From positions 80,902 to 144,901 of the forward strand of contig JAFWYB010000020.1 in NCBI GenBank assembly GCA_017517865.1: a stretch of 64,000 nt of DNA. Reading direction: 5' to 3'. Source of the DNA: Clostridia bacterium (GTDB lineage Bacteria; Bacillota; Clostridia; Oscillospirales; Acutalibacteraceae). Positions 25,660 to 34,060 of the stretch are shown here, one piece after another; positions within the stretch are counted from its first letter, which is position 1, and each line of letters opens with the position of its first letter. The translations under genes and the position numbers were made by a program. The notes beneath the pieces are model-generated. The model was not told the origin of the DNA, ran no database searches, and saw nothing but the letters and a program-made list of their open reading frames with translations.

Positions 25660-27234
25660 TTAAACTGTAATTGCTGGCAGATATTTAAAAAGTTCAAAAA
25701 GAAGTTTTACAGCAAACTTGATAAACTCAAAGAGCATTGCAAACTTATCTGCATCTGAACCGGGCTTGGGAAGCTCCTTATCGGTACCGACAACGGGAGT
25801 GAGGGTTTCGCCGTCGCCTGCAGCATCAAGATACTGGGGATATTCCTCGTTGGTGAACACTGTCATTCCCTCTGTTGTAAAGAACTCATTCATAAGAGTG
25901 TCAACACTCTCGGGGAAGTTATCGTGATAGTTATTCTTTATGAACCAGGTTGTTTTGGGAAGCGCACAGGTTGAAGCGTCGATTTTTTCATCAGCTGAAA
26001 GGAATCTGAGGGCCTCCTCATCCATAGCCCCGATATAGCTGTCGCTGAGTTTTGAGCCATATATAGCTGCAGTAGCACCAAAGGAGGTGTAATTTACTTC
26101 AGCAATACCGTCACCGGTCGGATTTGCTTTACCGAATACGGGAGCTGACGGGAGATTATATTTAGAAATTACGCAAATATCAAACTTTTCGCCCTGAGCT
26201 GCTGTCTTTGCGACTGCATCCTTCTGAACAGTTTCATTATACTGCTCAATAAGAGCGATTGAACCGGTATATTCAGCCTTAAGCTCATCGGTATTGTAAA
26301 CAAAACCAACTGCATCTGCAAGATATTCATCGGGTACCATTGACCAGAATGAAAGGAATGAACCGTAGGAATCTCTGATAAGTCTGGGAAGAAGATCATC
26401 CTTGATGTTGTTGAAGAGTTGCTGAAGCTTATCAGTGCCGAAGCCGAGAATTTGAGCCTGATCAAATACTGAAAGCATAACGAGGAGGAAATCCTTTACA
26501 AGGCCGTCTTCCATAACCTCGAGATAATCCATCATTTCCTTAGCATAGATTTCTGTGTTATTTGAGTTTAAAGTTATGTCGCCTGAGAAAACCGCGCCGA
26601 CAAGACCGATACCCATTGTTGAGGGTACATAATAAACAACTTTGTTTACCTTCTGCTCAGCATCATCTGCATAAAGCTCAAGATAAGCAGAGATAATATT
26701 TGCACCGTAGCAACGGCCTACGAGGTTAACCTTATCTGTTTTGTATTTTAAAAGAACCTTGTCGATAGCTTCATCAAGACCTTCGGCAAGTGTTACAGGA
26801 GAAAGGCGCCAGTCGTAGCTGTAATGAATCATACCGTATTTGCCGTAGCTCATTGAATATGAATTGTTCCATGTGCCGGAATTATCTTTCACGGTACCGT
26901 CGGGATTAAGTCTGAGCTCATCATATACAGGAGCTATTGAGTTATAAAGAGCATCACAGTATGAGCTGTAATCACCGGTAGCTGAACCGAGTGCAAGTTC
27001 CATAAGAACGGGTGCAACATTTTCCTTAACTCTTTCAGCAACATCTACTCCGGTAGGATAGAGCATTTCTGAGTTATGATTACCATTCTCTGTAAAAATC
27101 TGCTGACCGTATCCTGTAAGATAAATTACGGGATATTCTGCTTTCTCAGCAGCAGTTGCTGCCATTGAGCACATGCCGAAAAGAGTAACAACCGTAAGAA
27201 TGACTGCGATAATTTTCTTTGATTTGTTGAACAT
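25660..27234 (-). CDS. Secreted alpha/beta-hydrolase with a Cys nucleophile elbow (paralogue 1)
   Basis: 524 residues. The signal peptide KKIIAVILTVVTLFGMCSMAATAA is cut near AEKAEYP. A lipase-type fold is indicated by PVIYLTGYGQ and by the elbow LVGRCYGAN, which has Cys (codon 26710-26712) where lipases carry Ser. A conserved segment DASTCALPKTTWFIKN followed by YHDNF may supply Asp and His. The last 25 residues form an amphipathic helix (FEFIKFAVKLLFELFKYLP). The paralogue at 40819-42363 shares all these features. The substrate is unknown; an ester or thioester in the gut lumen is a guess. Confidence 0.72.
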   Translation of the reverse strand: MFNKSKKIIAVILTVVTLFGMCSMAATAAEKAEYPVIYLTGYGQQIFTENGNHNSEMLYPTGVDVAERVKENVAPVLMELALGSATGDYSSYCDALYNSIAPVYDELRLNPDGTVKDNSGTWNNSYSMSYGKYGMIHYSYDWRLSPVTLAEGLDEAIDKVLLKYKTDKVNLVGRCYGANIISAYLELYADDAEQKVNKVVYYVPSTMGIGLVGAVFSGDITLNSNNTEIYAKEMMDYLEVMEDGLVKDFLLVMLSVFDQAQILGFGTDKLQQLFNNIKDDLLPRLIRDSYGSFLSFWSMVPDEYLADAVGFVYNTDELKAEYTGSIALIEQYNETVQKDAVAKTAAQGEKFDICVISKYNLPSAPVFGKANPTGDGIAEVNYTSFGATAAIYGSKLSDSYIGAMDEEALRFLSADEKIDASTCALPKTTWFIKNNYHDNFPESVDTLMNEFFTTEGMTVFTNEEYPQYLDAAGDGETLTPVVGTDKELPKPGSDADKFAMLFEFIKFAVKLLFELFKYLPAITV

Positions 27235-27296
27235 CGGAATCTCTCCTTGTAAAAAGTATAATCTAAAGCAGCATACACCGCTTTATTATCTGATTT

Positions 27297-27325
27297 ATTT
27301 TACCAAAATATTAACACCGTGTCAA
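27297..27325 (-). promoter_or_regulatory. Promoter of hydrolase paralogue 1
   Basis: TTGACA (27320-27325), 17-bp spacer, TAAAAT (27297-27302) on the minus strand. Confidence 0.75.
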
Positions 27326-27417
27326 CAGTATGTTGGGCAAAAAATGGATATAACGGCATTTTTTTAACAATATATAAATATTTAAGTTCATTTTTTTAAA
27401 AAATTGTGAATTCTCTA

Positions 27418-27446
27418 TTGACAATATATTCCGACTGTTATATAAT
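27418..27446 (+). promoter_or_regulatory. Perfect consensus promoter of the two-peptide operon
   Basis: TTGACA (27418-27423), exactly 17 bp, TATAAT (27441-27446). This is a full consensus sigma-A promoter and suggests very strong expression. Confidence 0.85.
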
Positions 27447-27498
27447 ACTCACGTAAACAGAGTAATCTGTAATAAACTTCAAGAAGGAGGTTACAGCA

Positions 27499-27651
27499 AT
27501 GAAGATCGAAAAAGAAATCAACATCAATGTTGAATGGGATGGCGTTAAGTACGAAATGAACATCGCTCCCATCATCAACGCTCTCTTAGCTTTCCTTACA
27601 AAGCTTATGAATGCATACCTTCCCGAAGAATTCGACGAAATCCTTGGCTAA
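27499..27651 (+). CDS. Small amphipathic peptide 1 (50 residues)
   Basis: ATG 27499 follows AAGGAGG (27484-27490) by 8 nt. The peptide starts MKIEKEINVEW-like (MKIEKEININVEWDGVKYEM) and ends with an amphipathic helix (IINALLAFLTKLMNAYLPEE). It has no cysteine, no double-glycine leader and no classic signal peptide. It is co-transcribed with a 42-residue peptide, with a consensus promoter before and a terminator after. Its helix resembles the C-terminal tails of the secreted hydrolases in this window. A structural, surface or bacteriocin-like role is possible; none is shown. Confidence 0.7.
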   Translation: MKIEKEININVEWDGVKYEMNIAPIINALLAFLTKLMNAYLPEEFDEILG

Positions 27652-27701
27652 TTTAAGGCACCAAATTCTTCAATAACATTCTGAACAGGAGGTAAATTAT
27701 A

Positions 27702-27830
27702 ATGGTAGAATTCATCAACAGTCTCCTTAACGGAGATTTCGCTGAAATGTCAGCTGATGCTAAGGCTCAGTGGTTCGCAGACCTTCTCAACAAGATTTTC
27801 GCTTTTGTTGAAAAGTATATGGATCTTTAA
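27702..27830 (+). CDS. Small amphipathic peptide 2 (42 residues)
   Basis: ATG 27702 follows AGGAGG (27687-27692) by 9 nt. The sequence has an N-terminal VEFINSLLNGDF segment and a second helix (WFADLLNKIFAFVEKYM) rich in aromatic and aliphatic residues on one face. It is cysteine-free. It is the second and last gene of the strongly promoted operon, 50 bp after peptide 1. It is too short for most gene callers, and its function is unknown. Confidence 0.7.
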   Translation: MVEFINSLLNGDFAEMSADAKAQWFADLLNKIFAFVEKYMDL

Positions 27831-27845
27831 TCCTTAAAAAAAACA

Positions 27846-27876
27846 ACACCGCAGCAATCTGCGGTGTATTTTTTTA
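27846..27876 (+). terminator. Terminator of the two-peptide operon
   Basis: ACACCGCAG (27846-27854), CAAT loop, CTGCGGTGT (27859-27867), then ATTTTTTTAT. A textbook intrinsic terminator, 15 bp after the stop of peptide 2. Confidence 0.9.
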
Positions 27877-27927
27877 TGTGAAAGAGCGACTAAAAGCAGT
27901 GTAATAGAAAAGAAGCGTAAACTGCTG

Positions 27928-28320
27928 TCAAAAGCCACATCCATACAATTCACTGTGATTTGCAACAGCTTGCTTGACTTTTTCTGCAAGCAACGGCAAA
28001 TTATACGCCAATTCAGAAGGAACCTCGATTCCATTTATAATGAATACTTGATCTGCACTTTTCTTGCAAGTGATATACACATCATAGTCATCCCGCTGTA
28101 CCAAGTGCAAAATATTGATGCACAAATTTTCGTTATAAAACTGATAAGCATTTAACGGACCGTAGAAAATAAATTTTCCACTTTTATCAACGGCATTACC
28201 CAATTCTACTTTGGAATAAGAAAAGCCGTAAGTGTTCAGCAGAAAATCAAATATCGATAACAACCGTTCTTCAATCTTATCTGGAGTTGGTTTGAATAGG
28301 TTGGCAATCCACTTAAACAT
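27928..28320 (-). CDS. Hypothetical protein, 130 residues
   Basis: Not recognised. ATG 28320 has AAGGTGG upstream; the frame is open 26 codons further without a site. The N terminus MFKWIANLFKPTPDKIEERL is amphipathic; the rest is predicted to be soluble and mixed alpha/beta. It follows the DUF2812-like gene by 31 bp and is probably co-transcribed. Size and context would fit an immunity-type protein, but there is no toxin gene beside it. Confidence 0.55.
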   Translation of the reverse strand: MFKWIANLFKPTPDKIEERLLSIFDFLLNTYGFSYSKVELGNAVDKSGKFIFYGPLNAYQFYNENLCINILHLVQRDDYDVYITCKKSADQVFIINGIEVPSELAYNLPLLAEKVKQAVANHSELYGCGF

Positions 28321-28351
28321 ATCAAAACCACCTTTCTGCGCCCCGATTGTA

Positions 28352-28894
28352 CTATTGTTTTCGTAGGTGAAACCAACCGAACAAATGTCGAAGTGCAATC
28401 GTTAATCCAACAAAACCAACGATGGCTAAAAACAGATGCCTAATGTCTAAAAGTGGATTCTTATTAACAACGCACGATAAGGTTATACCTGCAACAGCTA
28501 TCGCTGTAAAAAGAAGTCCAATCAGAACATATTGCATTACCAAATGTCTTAAATAGATATTTCTGTAAAACTTTCTTAGCAGCAAATCTTCTGTTTTCGT
28601 TATACGATAAACAGAGGTGGTTTTAAGCAGTTCAATGAAACTACCGCCTATTTCGGTGGCTTTGAGTTGACTTTTTAATGCTTGCTCGGTTATTATCATT
28701 CCACTTTCCTTGACAAAAGAACAAGTAAAGAAATATTTAACTTCCTTATTTTGTGACCGAATAAATCTAAATTTTCTGAATCCGGAGATTTTATCTAATC
28801 TCCACCCGTCTTTCTCCAGTTGTTCCAGTTTGGACTCAATTTCTTCACATTTCCATATTGGAGAGAAGAAACGCATTGACATTGTCTCTTTCAA
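28352..28894 (-). CDS. DUF2812-like membrane protein
   Basis: 180 residues from TTG 28894, which has a strong AAGGAGG 7 nt upstream; the long open frame above it runs into the hairpin array and is not coding. The N-terminal part (CEEIESKLEQLEKDGWRL, then FRFIRSQNKEVKYFFTC) resembles DUF2812 proteins. Two membrane segments lie at about residues 115-135 and 150-170. DUF2812 members often accompany PadR regulators, but none is seen here. Confidence 0.55.
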   Translation of the reverse strand: MKETMSMRFFSPIWKCEEIESKLEQLEKDGWRLDKISGFRKFRFIRSQNKEVKYFFTCSFVKESGMIITEQALKSQLKATEIGGSFIELLKTTSVYRITKTEDLLLRKFYRNIYLRHLVMQYVLIGLLFTAIAVAGITLSCVVNKNPLLDIRHLFLAIVGFVGLTIALRHLFGWFHLRKQ

Positions 28895-28960
28895 AATGCC
28901 ACCTCCTTTGCAATTGATTATATCACAAATTAACACACTTTTCAATGATATACCGCTGAC

Positions 28961-29070
28961 GAGATATGATATACGGCAAGCCGTATGATATACTTGCTGC
29001 GCAAGCATGATATAATATCCGTTCCTTAATATGCCGCAGGCATATATCATCCACCGAAGGTGGATATCAT
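28961..29070. repeat. Hairpin array 1 with ATGATAT direct/inverted repeats
   Basis: Short GC-rich stems (28971-28977 with 28980-28986; 28993-28997 with 29001-29005; 29029-29035 with 29039-29045; 29051-29055 with 29059-29063) alternate with a constant ATGATAT in the left half and its complement ATATCAT in the right half. Each stem has a different sequence; only the AT-rich spacer is constant. No gene fits here. Confidence 0.75.
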
Positions 29071-29160
29071 ATTTCAAGCTGATAGGTGAACAACCCTTTT
29101 CCATCCTTCAAGATCACATAGCGCATCGAGCGATCTTTTCTGCGGTTAATTAGCGATGTT

Positions 29161-29330
29161 TAGTGAAGTTTGGCTTCGCCAAGTGAAGCAGCGGCGATGC
29201 CGCTGTGAAGTATCGTGCTAACGCACGAAGTGAAGTTAAGTGTGCCACCCACACCCGCAGGCACTTCACGATGCAAAGCATCACTTCACGCACCGAAGGT
29301 GTACTTATCGTGCCGCAAGGCACACTTAGT
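29161..29330. repeat. Hairpin array 2 with AGTGAAG direct/inverted repeats
   Basis: The architecture is the same as array 1 but the constant spacer differs: AGTGAAG or GTGAAG on the left and CTTCAC on the right. Variable stems are at 29170-29182, 29189-29205, 29213-29228, 29270-29282, 29291-29301 and 29310-29323. The sequence between the arrays (29071-29160) shows no gene. Confidence 0.75.
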
Positions 29331-29333
29331 TCG

Positions 29334-29374
29334 AAAAAAGAGTCTTTTGTCCGATAGACAAAAGACTCTTTTTT
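29334..29374 (-). terminator. Terminator of tRNA-Leu
   Basis: An 18-bp perfect stem (29334-29351 with 29357-29374) ending in TTTTTT on the minus strand, 2 bp after the tRNA end. Confidence 0.9.
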
Positions 29375-29376
29375 CG

Positions 29377-29463
29377 TGGTGCCGGTGGCGGGGGTCGAAC
29401 CCGCACGGTATCGCTACCAACGGATTTTGAGTCCGCCTCGTCTGCCAATTCCAACACACCGGC
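29377..29463 (-). tRNA. tRNA-Leu(CAA)
   Basis: The minus strand starts GCCGGTGT and ends CACCGGC-A-CCA, with CCA encoded. The anticodon loop CTCAAAA gives CAA (reads UUG). A long variable arm typical of leucine tRNA and a GGTTCGACCC T-arm are present. A strong terminator follows directly. Confidence 0.95.
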
Positions 29464-29506
29464 AAAAGTATAATAAAATACTTTTGATATTATATAGCAT
29501 AGGCTG

Positions 29507-30223
29507 TCAGTTGTCAAGAATTTTATCCGACTTTCTGATAAGGAATATCCCGTAAATCACAGGTACGGCTGTAAGAAGTGCCGCACTTACTATCTGCATA
29601 TCTGCATCTGCCTGCTTTGAAAAAGCGCTCAGACTGTTAAAAAGAGAGTGAACGACGATGCAGGGAATTATACTTGCCCTTTTAAGAAAGAAAACAGTAA
29701 AAGCAAAGCCGATTGCGGTAGCGTAGCAGACTTGCATCAAGGTTGCAAGAATATTCTCACCGCTGAGCAGATTTACAATATGTCCCATACCAAAGGTTAA
29801 CGATGAAACGGCAACTGCAATTATAATTCCGTCCTTTTGCAGTGCCTTAAACAGAAAACCGCGGAAAACTACTTCTTCAATATAACCGACGCTCAGCATA
29901 CTGACTATATATAAGACTGTTTCAATAACGTTAAGATTCAGTTCGACACCGTTCCAAAGGTTGGCACTGAGAACAACAATGAAAAAAACGATATCTGCGG
30001 CAGTAATCTTTTCCGGTTTGCATAAGCCGTACTTTTTACTAAGGTTGTTTTTTCTTATGAACAGAAAAAGAAAGAAAGTATAAATCAGGCCGACAGCCGC
30101 AGTTACAGCCTTGGGAATACCGAGAGTTTCAGAGGCAGCATCGGAAAGGCTGAAAAGCAAAACATAAGCACCGATCAACACAAGCGAAAACGAAAGCTCG
30201 CTTTTTTTATAAAGCCTTGTCAT
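29507..30223 (-). CDS. CPBP-family (CAAX-type) intramembrane metalloprotease
   Basis: 238 residues from ATG 30223. Seven or eight hydrophobic helices. Family motifs are EEVVFRGF (EExxxR, motif 1), FGMGHIVN (motif 2 His) and HSLFN (motif 4). Members cleave peptides within membranes and often help in bacteriocin maturation or immunity. It lies 14 bp after the ferredoxin-type gene at 30241-30906. Confidence 0.8.
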   Translation of the reverse strand: MTRLYKKSELSFSLVLIGAYVLLFSLSDAASETLGIPKAVTAAVGLIYTFFLFLFIRKNNLSKKYGLCKPEKITAADIVFFIVVLSANLWNGVELNLNVIETVLYIVSMLSVGYIEEVVFRGFLFKALQKDGIIIAVAVSSLTFGMGHIVNLLSGENILATLMQVCYATAIGFAFTVFFLKRASIIPCIVVHSLFNSLSAFSKQADADMQIVSAALLTAVPVIYGIFLIRKSDKILDN

Positions 30224-30240
30224 CAACTAAACTCCCCTCT

Positions 30241-30906
30241 TTATTTGCCGTAAGGACAAACCTTCATACAAATTCCGCAGACCGCTCCCCTGCCAATGTG
30301 CTTAAATTTCTCCTTCATATAGTTACTGCACTTTTCCGGGTCAAACATGTCCACTCTGTCTTTATCAACCGCCCATTCATTGCCGCTGATAGCCCCGCTC
30401 GGACAAGCTTCCACACACAGATTGCAATCCTTACAAAGCGAAACGGGAGTCACGTCGGAAACATCAAACTCGCAATCGGTAAAAACCGAGCCGAGTCTGA
30501 CGTTAGCACCATATTTCTTGTGCAGAAACATAGAGCTTTTGCCGATGGTACCGAGGCCCGACAGCGCCGCAACCTTTTTATGTGAGTATCTTCCCATATA
30601 GTTCCATCCGTCCTTATTTATACTCTGAGAGGCGGCAACAGTTATGTATCTGTACCCTTTTTTATCGAGAAAAAGTCCCGCTTTTAAAAGCAGTGAATCA
30701 ATAAAAGCATTAACACTTCTGTAATGATTGAAGTAGGTATGAGTAGGCTCAGCACCGATTTCATCAACTATGGCATCAGAAAGATGCACAATAATGCTGA
30801 TACCGTAACAGCAATCACCGAAATCACCGTCGTCAATACGGCAGAAGCCAACATCTGACGCGCCCTGAGCTATAAGATATTCTTTTAATTCATCCTGTAT
30901 TCTCAT
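30241..30906 (-). CDS. 4Fe-4S double-cluster protein, QueG-like
   Basis: 221 residues. The C-terminal two-cluster ferredoxin motif reads CKDCNLCVEACPSGAI and CGICMKVCPYG. The N-terminal part has a short version of the epoxyqueuosine reductase fold (AALSGLGTIGKSSMFLHKKYG). It is shorter than true QueG (about 350 residues) and lacks its C-terminal repeats, so it is better called a QueG-like reductase of unknown substrate. It is followed by the CPBP protease gene and preceded, 6 bp away, by murI. Confidence 0.75.
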   Translation of the reverse strand: MRIQDELKEYLIAQGASDVGFCRIDDGDFGDCCYGISIIVHLSDAIVDEIGAEPTHTYFNHYRSVNAFIDSLLLKAGLFLDKKGYRYITVAASQSINKDGWNYMGRYSHKKVAALSGLGTIGKSSMFLHKKYGANVRLGSVFTDCEFDVSDVTPVSLCKDCNLCVEACPSGAISGNEWAVDKDRVDMFDPEKCSNYMKEKFKHIGRGAVCGICMKVCPYGK

Positions 30907-30911
30907 TCTAA

Positions 30912-31685
30912 TCAGCCTTTATAATTAAACATAAACTTACATTTTTCTATCTTTGATGGGTCGCTGTTTTCAAAAAGAATTTCGCCCTCTTTACCGCTGC
31001 CGTTAAGCAGATTTCTCTCTTCAAGAAGTCTCTTACACTGTCTTGCGGCACCGAGAGAGCCGTCAAATACAAGCACCTCGTCACCTAAAATACGCTGAAT
31101 CTGTCTTCTTGCATAGGGAAAATGAGTACAGCCGAGAACAACAGCGTCAACCTTGTTGCCGGCATACGGCTCAAGAATTCTTTCAAGGTAAGCTATCTCC
31201 TCGGGTGAATCAAGGTTACAGCTTTCAACAAAGCCTACAAGCTCAGGTGCGGGAAGCTTAATAAATTCAGCCTCACCCGTAAAACGCTCCATAAGGTCGT
31301 TGAATTTCTTTTCCTTGAGTGTAAGCGGAGTTGCAAGAACAAGCACCTTCGGCCAGCTTGCTGAAAGTGCCGCCGGCTTTATAGCAGGCTCAAGACCGAC
31401 GAAGGGATAATCGGGATATTTTTCACGAAGATAGGCCGCAGCTGCACTTGTAGCAGTATTGCAGGCAATAACTACGCTCTTTGCTCCCCTTTTCATCAAA
31501 GCCTCAACTGCATCAACCGTAAGCTGACGTATCTGCTCGGTCGTCTTTGTGCCGTAAGGCGAGTTTGCCGAATCACCGAAATATATATAGTTTTCATTCG
31601 GCATAATTCTGTGCAGCTTGCGAAGCACCGTTATGCCGCCCATACCCGAGTCAACAACGGCTATGGGGTCAGTTTTTTTATTCAT
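30912..31685 (-). CDS. murI: Glutamate racemase
   Basis: 257 residues from ATG 31685, chosen because the family begins with a short stretch before AVVDSGMGG. The two catalytic cysteines are in ACNTATSA and LGCTHFPYA. It makes D-glutamate for peptidoglycan. It lies 59 bp after cysS and 5 bp before the QueG-like gene. Confidence 0.93.
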   Translation of the reverse strand: MNKKTDPIAVVDSGMGGITVLRKLHRIMPNENYIYFGDSANSPYGTKTTEQIRQLTVDAVEALMKRGAKSVVIACNTATSAAAAYLREKYPDYPFVGLEPAIKPAALSASWPKVLVLATPLTLKEKKFNDLMERFTGEAEFIKLPAPELVGFVESCNLDSPEEIAYLERILEPYAGNKVDAVVLGCTHFPYARRQIQRILGDEVLVFDGSLGAARQCKRLLEERNLLNGSGKEGEILFENSDPSKIEKCKFMFNYKG

Positions 31686-31744
31686 AACATCACCCGATAT
31701 TTCATCGGAGCGAGAAAACCCCGCTCCGAAGATTATGTCATTGT

Positions 31745-33145
31745 TTATGCTCTGTGCCACTTAACGCCCTGAGGTGTATCCTCAAGAACAATGCCCTGAG
31801 CCTTGAGTTCGTCACGGATACGGTCTGCCTCTGCCCAGTTTTTGTTCTTTCTTGCTTCGTTTCTTGCTGCGATAAGAGCTTCAATTTCATCGTCAAGGCT
31901 TGACGATGCCTTACGGTTATAGAGAAGACCGAGTACGTTCATAAGCTCATCGAAAACAGTAATTGCGTATTCAACGAGAGACTTTGACTGTACGCCGTCG
32001 TTGACGTTTGTATTGATGTCACGTACGAGCTCAAATATTGCTCCGAGAGCCTCACCTGTGTTGAGATCGTCTTCCATAGCCTCGATGAACTTAGCCTTTT
32101 TGCCGTCGATAAGAGCAATAATTTCTGCATCCCTATCTCCTGCTTCGTCTTTGGCGTTCTTGAGAGCAAAGTCCATATTGTCGCGGCAGGTATAGAGTCT
32201 TTCAAGTGAAGCCTTGCACTGAGCGATAGCATCAAAGCTGTAGTTGATGGGGCTTCTGTACTGGCAGGAAATCATAAGATAACGGATGGGCTCGTAGCCG
32301 TACTGCTGAGCAACATCACGAACAGTAAAGAAGTTACCGAGTGACTTTGACATCTTGACCTTATCAACAGTAATAAAGCCGTTATGCATCCAATATTTTG
32401 CAAAGGGAGCACCGTTACAGCACTCACTCTGAGCAATTTCATTTTCGTGATGCGGGAAAATAAGATCCTGACCGCCGCAATGAATGTCGATTGTTTCACC
32501 GAGGTAGCGTCTTACCATGGCTGAACACTCAATGTGCCAGCCGGGTCTGCCGTGTCCCCAGGGTGACTCCCAATAGGGCTCGCCGGGCTTTGCGCTCTTC
32601 CAGAGAGCGAAATCCATAGGCTCTCTTTTCACCTCACCGACATTGATTCTTGCACCTGCTTCAAGCTCTTCAAGGGGCTGATGTGAAAGCTTACCGTATT
32701 CGTTGAATTTCTTTGTGCTGAAATAGACGTCGCCCTCTGCCTCATAAGCATAGCCCTTTTCTATAAGTGTAGAAACAATATCAATGATTTCACCGATATT
32801 CTCCGTTGCCTTGGGATGTGTTGTTGCCTCACGGATATTCATACCCTTGGCATCAACCCAGAATTCCTCAATATACTTTTCGGAGATATCCTTGAAGGTT
32901 ACACCCTCTTCATTTGCTCTTCTGATTATTTTGTCGTCAATGTCTGTGAAATTCTGAACAAAATTAACCTTGTTGCCTCTGTATTCAAGATAACGACGCA
33001 TTACGTCAAAAACGCAAAGAGGTCTTGCATTGCCGATGTGAATAAAATTATAGACGGTAGGTCCGCAGGCATAAATCTTAAATTCACCCTCCTTAAGAGG
33101 TACTAATTCCTGCTTTGATCTTGTAAGTGTGTTAAAAATTTTCAT
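31745..33145 (-). CDS. cysS: Cysteinyl-tRNA synthetase
   Basis: 466 residues. The class I motifs HIGNARP (HIGH) and KMSKSLGNF (KMSKS) are present, and the zinc-binding Cys/His set is seen in YACGPTVYN, CSAM and HHENEIAQSE. It charges tRNA-Cys. It overlaps cysE by 4 nt and is controlled with it by the T-box at 33801-34054. Confidence 0.96.
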   Translation of the reverse strand: MKIFNTLTRSKQELVPLKEGEFKIYACGPTVYNFIHIGNARPLCVFDVMRRYLEYRGNKVNFVQNFTDIDDKIIRRANEEGVTFKDISEKYIEEFWVDAKGMNIREATTHPKATENIGEIIDIVSTLIEKGYAYEAEGDVYFSTKKFNEYGKLSHQPLEELEAGARINVGEVKREPMDFALWKSAKPGEPYWESPWGHGRPGWHIECSAMVRRYLGETIDIHCGGQDLIFPHHENEIAQSECCNGAPFAKYWMHNGFITVDKVKMSKSLGNFFTVRDVAQQYGYEPIRYLMISCQYRSPINYSFDAIAQCKASLERLYTCRDNMDFALKNAKDEAGDRDAEIIALIDGKKAKFIEAMEDDLNTGEALGAIFELVRDINTNVNDGVQSKSLVEYAITVFDELMNVLGLLYNRKASSSLDDEIEALIAARNEARKNKNWAEADRIRDELKAQGIVLEDTPQGVKWHRA

Positions 33146-33780
33146 TTTGTTTCCTCCAGTTCTTTTATATGCTTTTCAAGCTTTTCAATTTTTGATTTCA
33201 GTACACAAAGCTCCTGAGCAACCGGGTCAGGAGTGTGTATGTGGTCGAGACGGTCAACTCTTCTGCCGTTCTGCTTGACTACTCTTGCCGGTGAACCGAC
33301 AGCGGTACAGTTGTCCGGTATTGCCGAAAGCACAACGGAGCCGGCAGCAACGTTTGAATTATCACCTATTCTGAAGGGACCCAGAACCTTGGCACCCGCA
33401 CCGATAAGCACGTTATTGCCGAGGGTGGGATGTCGTTTGCCGTGATCCTTACCCGTACCGCCGAGCGTAACACCCTGATATATTGTGCAGTCGTCACCGA
33501 TAATCGCCGTTTCTCCGATAACAACGCCCGTTCCGTGGTCAATGAAAAAGCGTCTGCCGATCTGAGCACCGGGATGTATCTCGATATTGGTCTTTTTAAC
33601 TGCACGCTGAGAAATGGCGCGTGCAATAAAAAACATTTTATGATTATAGAAATAATGGGCTCTTCTGTACATTCTGACAGCTCTGTAGCCGGGATAAAGA
33701 AGCATTATTTCAATGCTGCTTCTCGCGGCGGGGTCCCTGTCCTTAATGCATTGAAGATCTTCCTTCATTCTGTCAAACAT
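33142..33780 (-). CDS. cysE: Serine O-acetyltransferase
   Basis: 212 residues from ATG 33780 (GGTGG upstream); the open frame above it runs through the T-box terminator and is not coding. The left-handed beta-helix hexapeptide repeats are clear (IHPGAQIGRRFFIDHG, then VVIGETAIIGDD), with catalytic DHGTGVVIGE. It makes O-acetylserine, the precursor of cysteine. With cysS it forms a unit that responds to uncharged tRNA-Cys. Confidence 0.95.
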   Translation of the reverse strand: MFDRMKEDLQCIKDRDPAARSSIEIMLLYPGYRAVRMYRRAHYFYNHKMFFIARAISQRAVKKTNIEIHPGAQIGRRFFIDHGTGVVIGETAIIGDDCTIYQGVTLGGTGKDHGKRHPTLGNNVLIGAGAKVLGPFRIGDNSNVAAGSVVLSAIPDNCTAVGSPARVVKQNGRRVDRLDHIHTPDPVAQELCVLKSKIEKLEKHIKELEETK

Positions 33781-33800
33781 AATATTACCACCATCCGATA

Positions 33801-34054
33801 AAAAAATAAACCCCTGCACCGAAAATAATCGGTACAGAGGCGTAAAAATACGCGGTTCCACTCTGACTTATAACTTCAGCTACCTTCATAGCTTAACCGT
33901 TAACGCCGGTTTACGCCCTCAGATACTGACTTCCCCTCGGGTGCTGACGGGTGCATTTCATCACTTCTTCAACAGAACACTTTCACCTTACTGTTCCTCT
34001 CTGAGATGAAGGGTATGTGATTACTTCTCCCTTTAAACGCATTTGAATACTGTT
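33801..34054 (-). promoter_or_regulatory. T-box riboswitch (cysteine) upstream of cysE-cysS
   Basis: The T-box signature AGAGTGGAACCGCG lies at 33851-33864 on the minus strand. A 12-bp terminator stem (33811-33822 with 33829-33840) is followed by TTTATTTTTTT. Upstream, stem I contains an AGTAA bulge region and the sequence GAAATGCACC, whose TGC fits a cysteine specifier codon. Uncharged tRNA-Cys should stabilise the antiterminator and turn on both genes. Confidence 0.92.
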
Positions 34055-34060
34055 TAATCT

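Noticed and set aside
28895-29104. 70-residue N-terminal extension of the DUF2812-like protein
   Set aside because: It reads through hairpin array 1; a TTG with a strong AGGAGG at 28894 is a much better start.
28961-29330. Possible CRISPR array
   Set aside because: The constant units are only 7 bp, the variable parts are palindromes of different length, and there are no cas genes in the window.
29215-29430. 71-codon plus-strand frame over hairpin array 2 and the tRNA
   Set aside because: It covers the array and antisense tRNA-Leu and has no ribosome site.
30241-30906. Epoxyqueuosine reductase QueG
   Set aside because: It is too short and lacks the C-terminal part; only a QueG-like label is supportable.
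33781-33861. 27-residue extension of CysE
   Set aside because: It translates the T-box terminator and antiterminator and so cannot be the real start.
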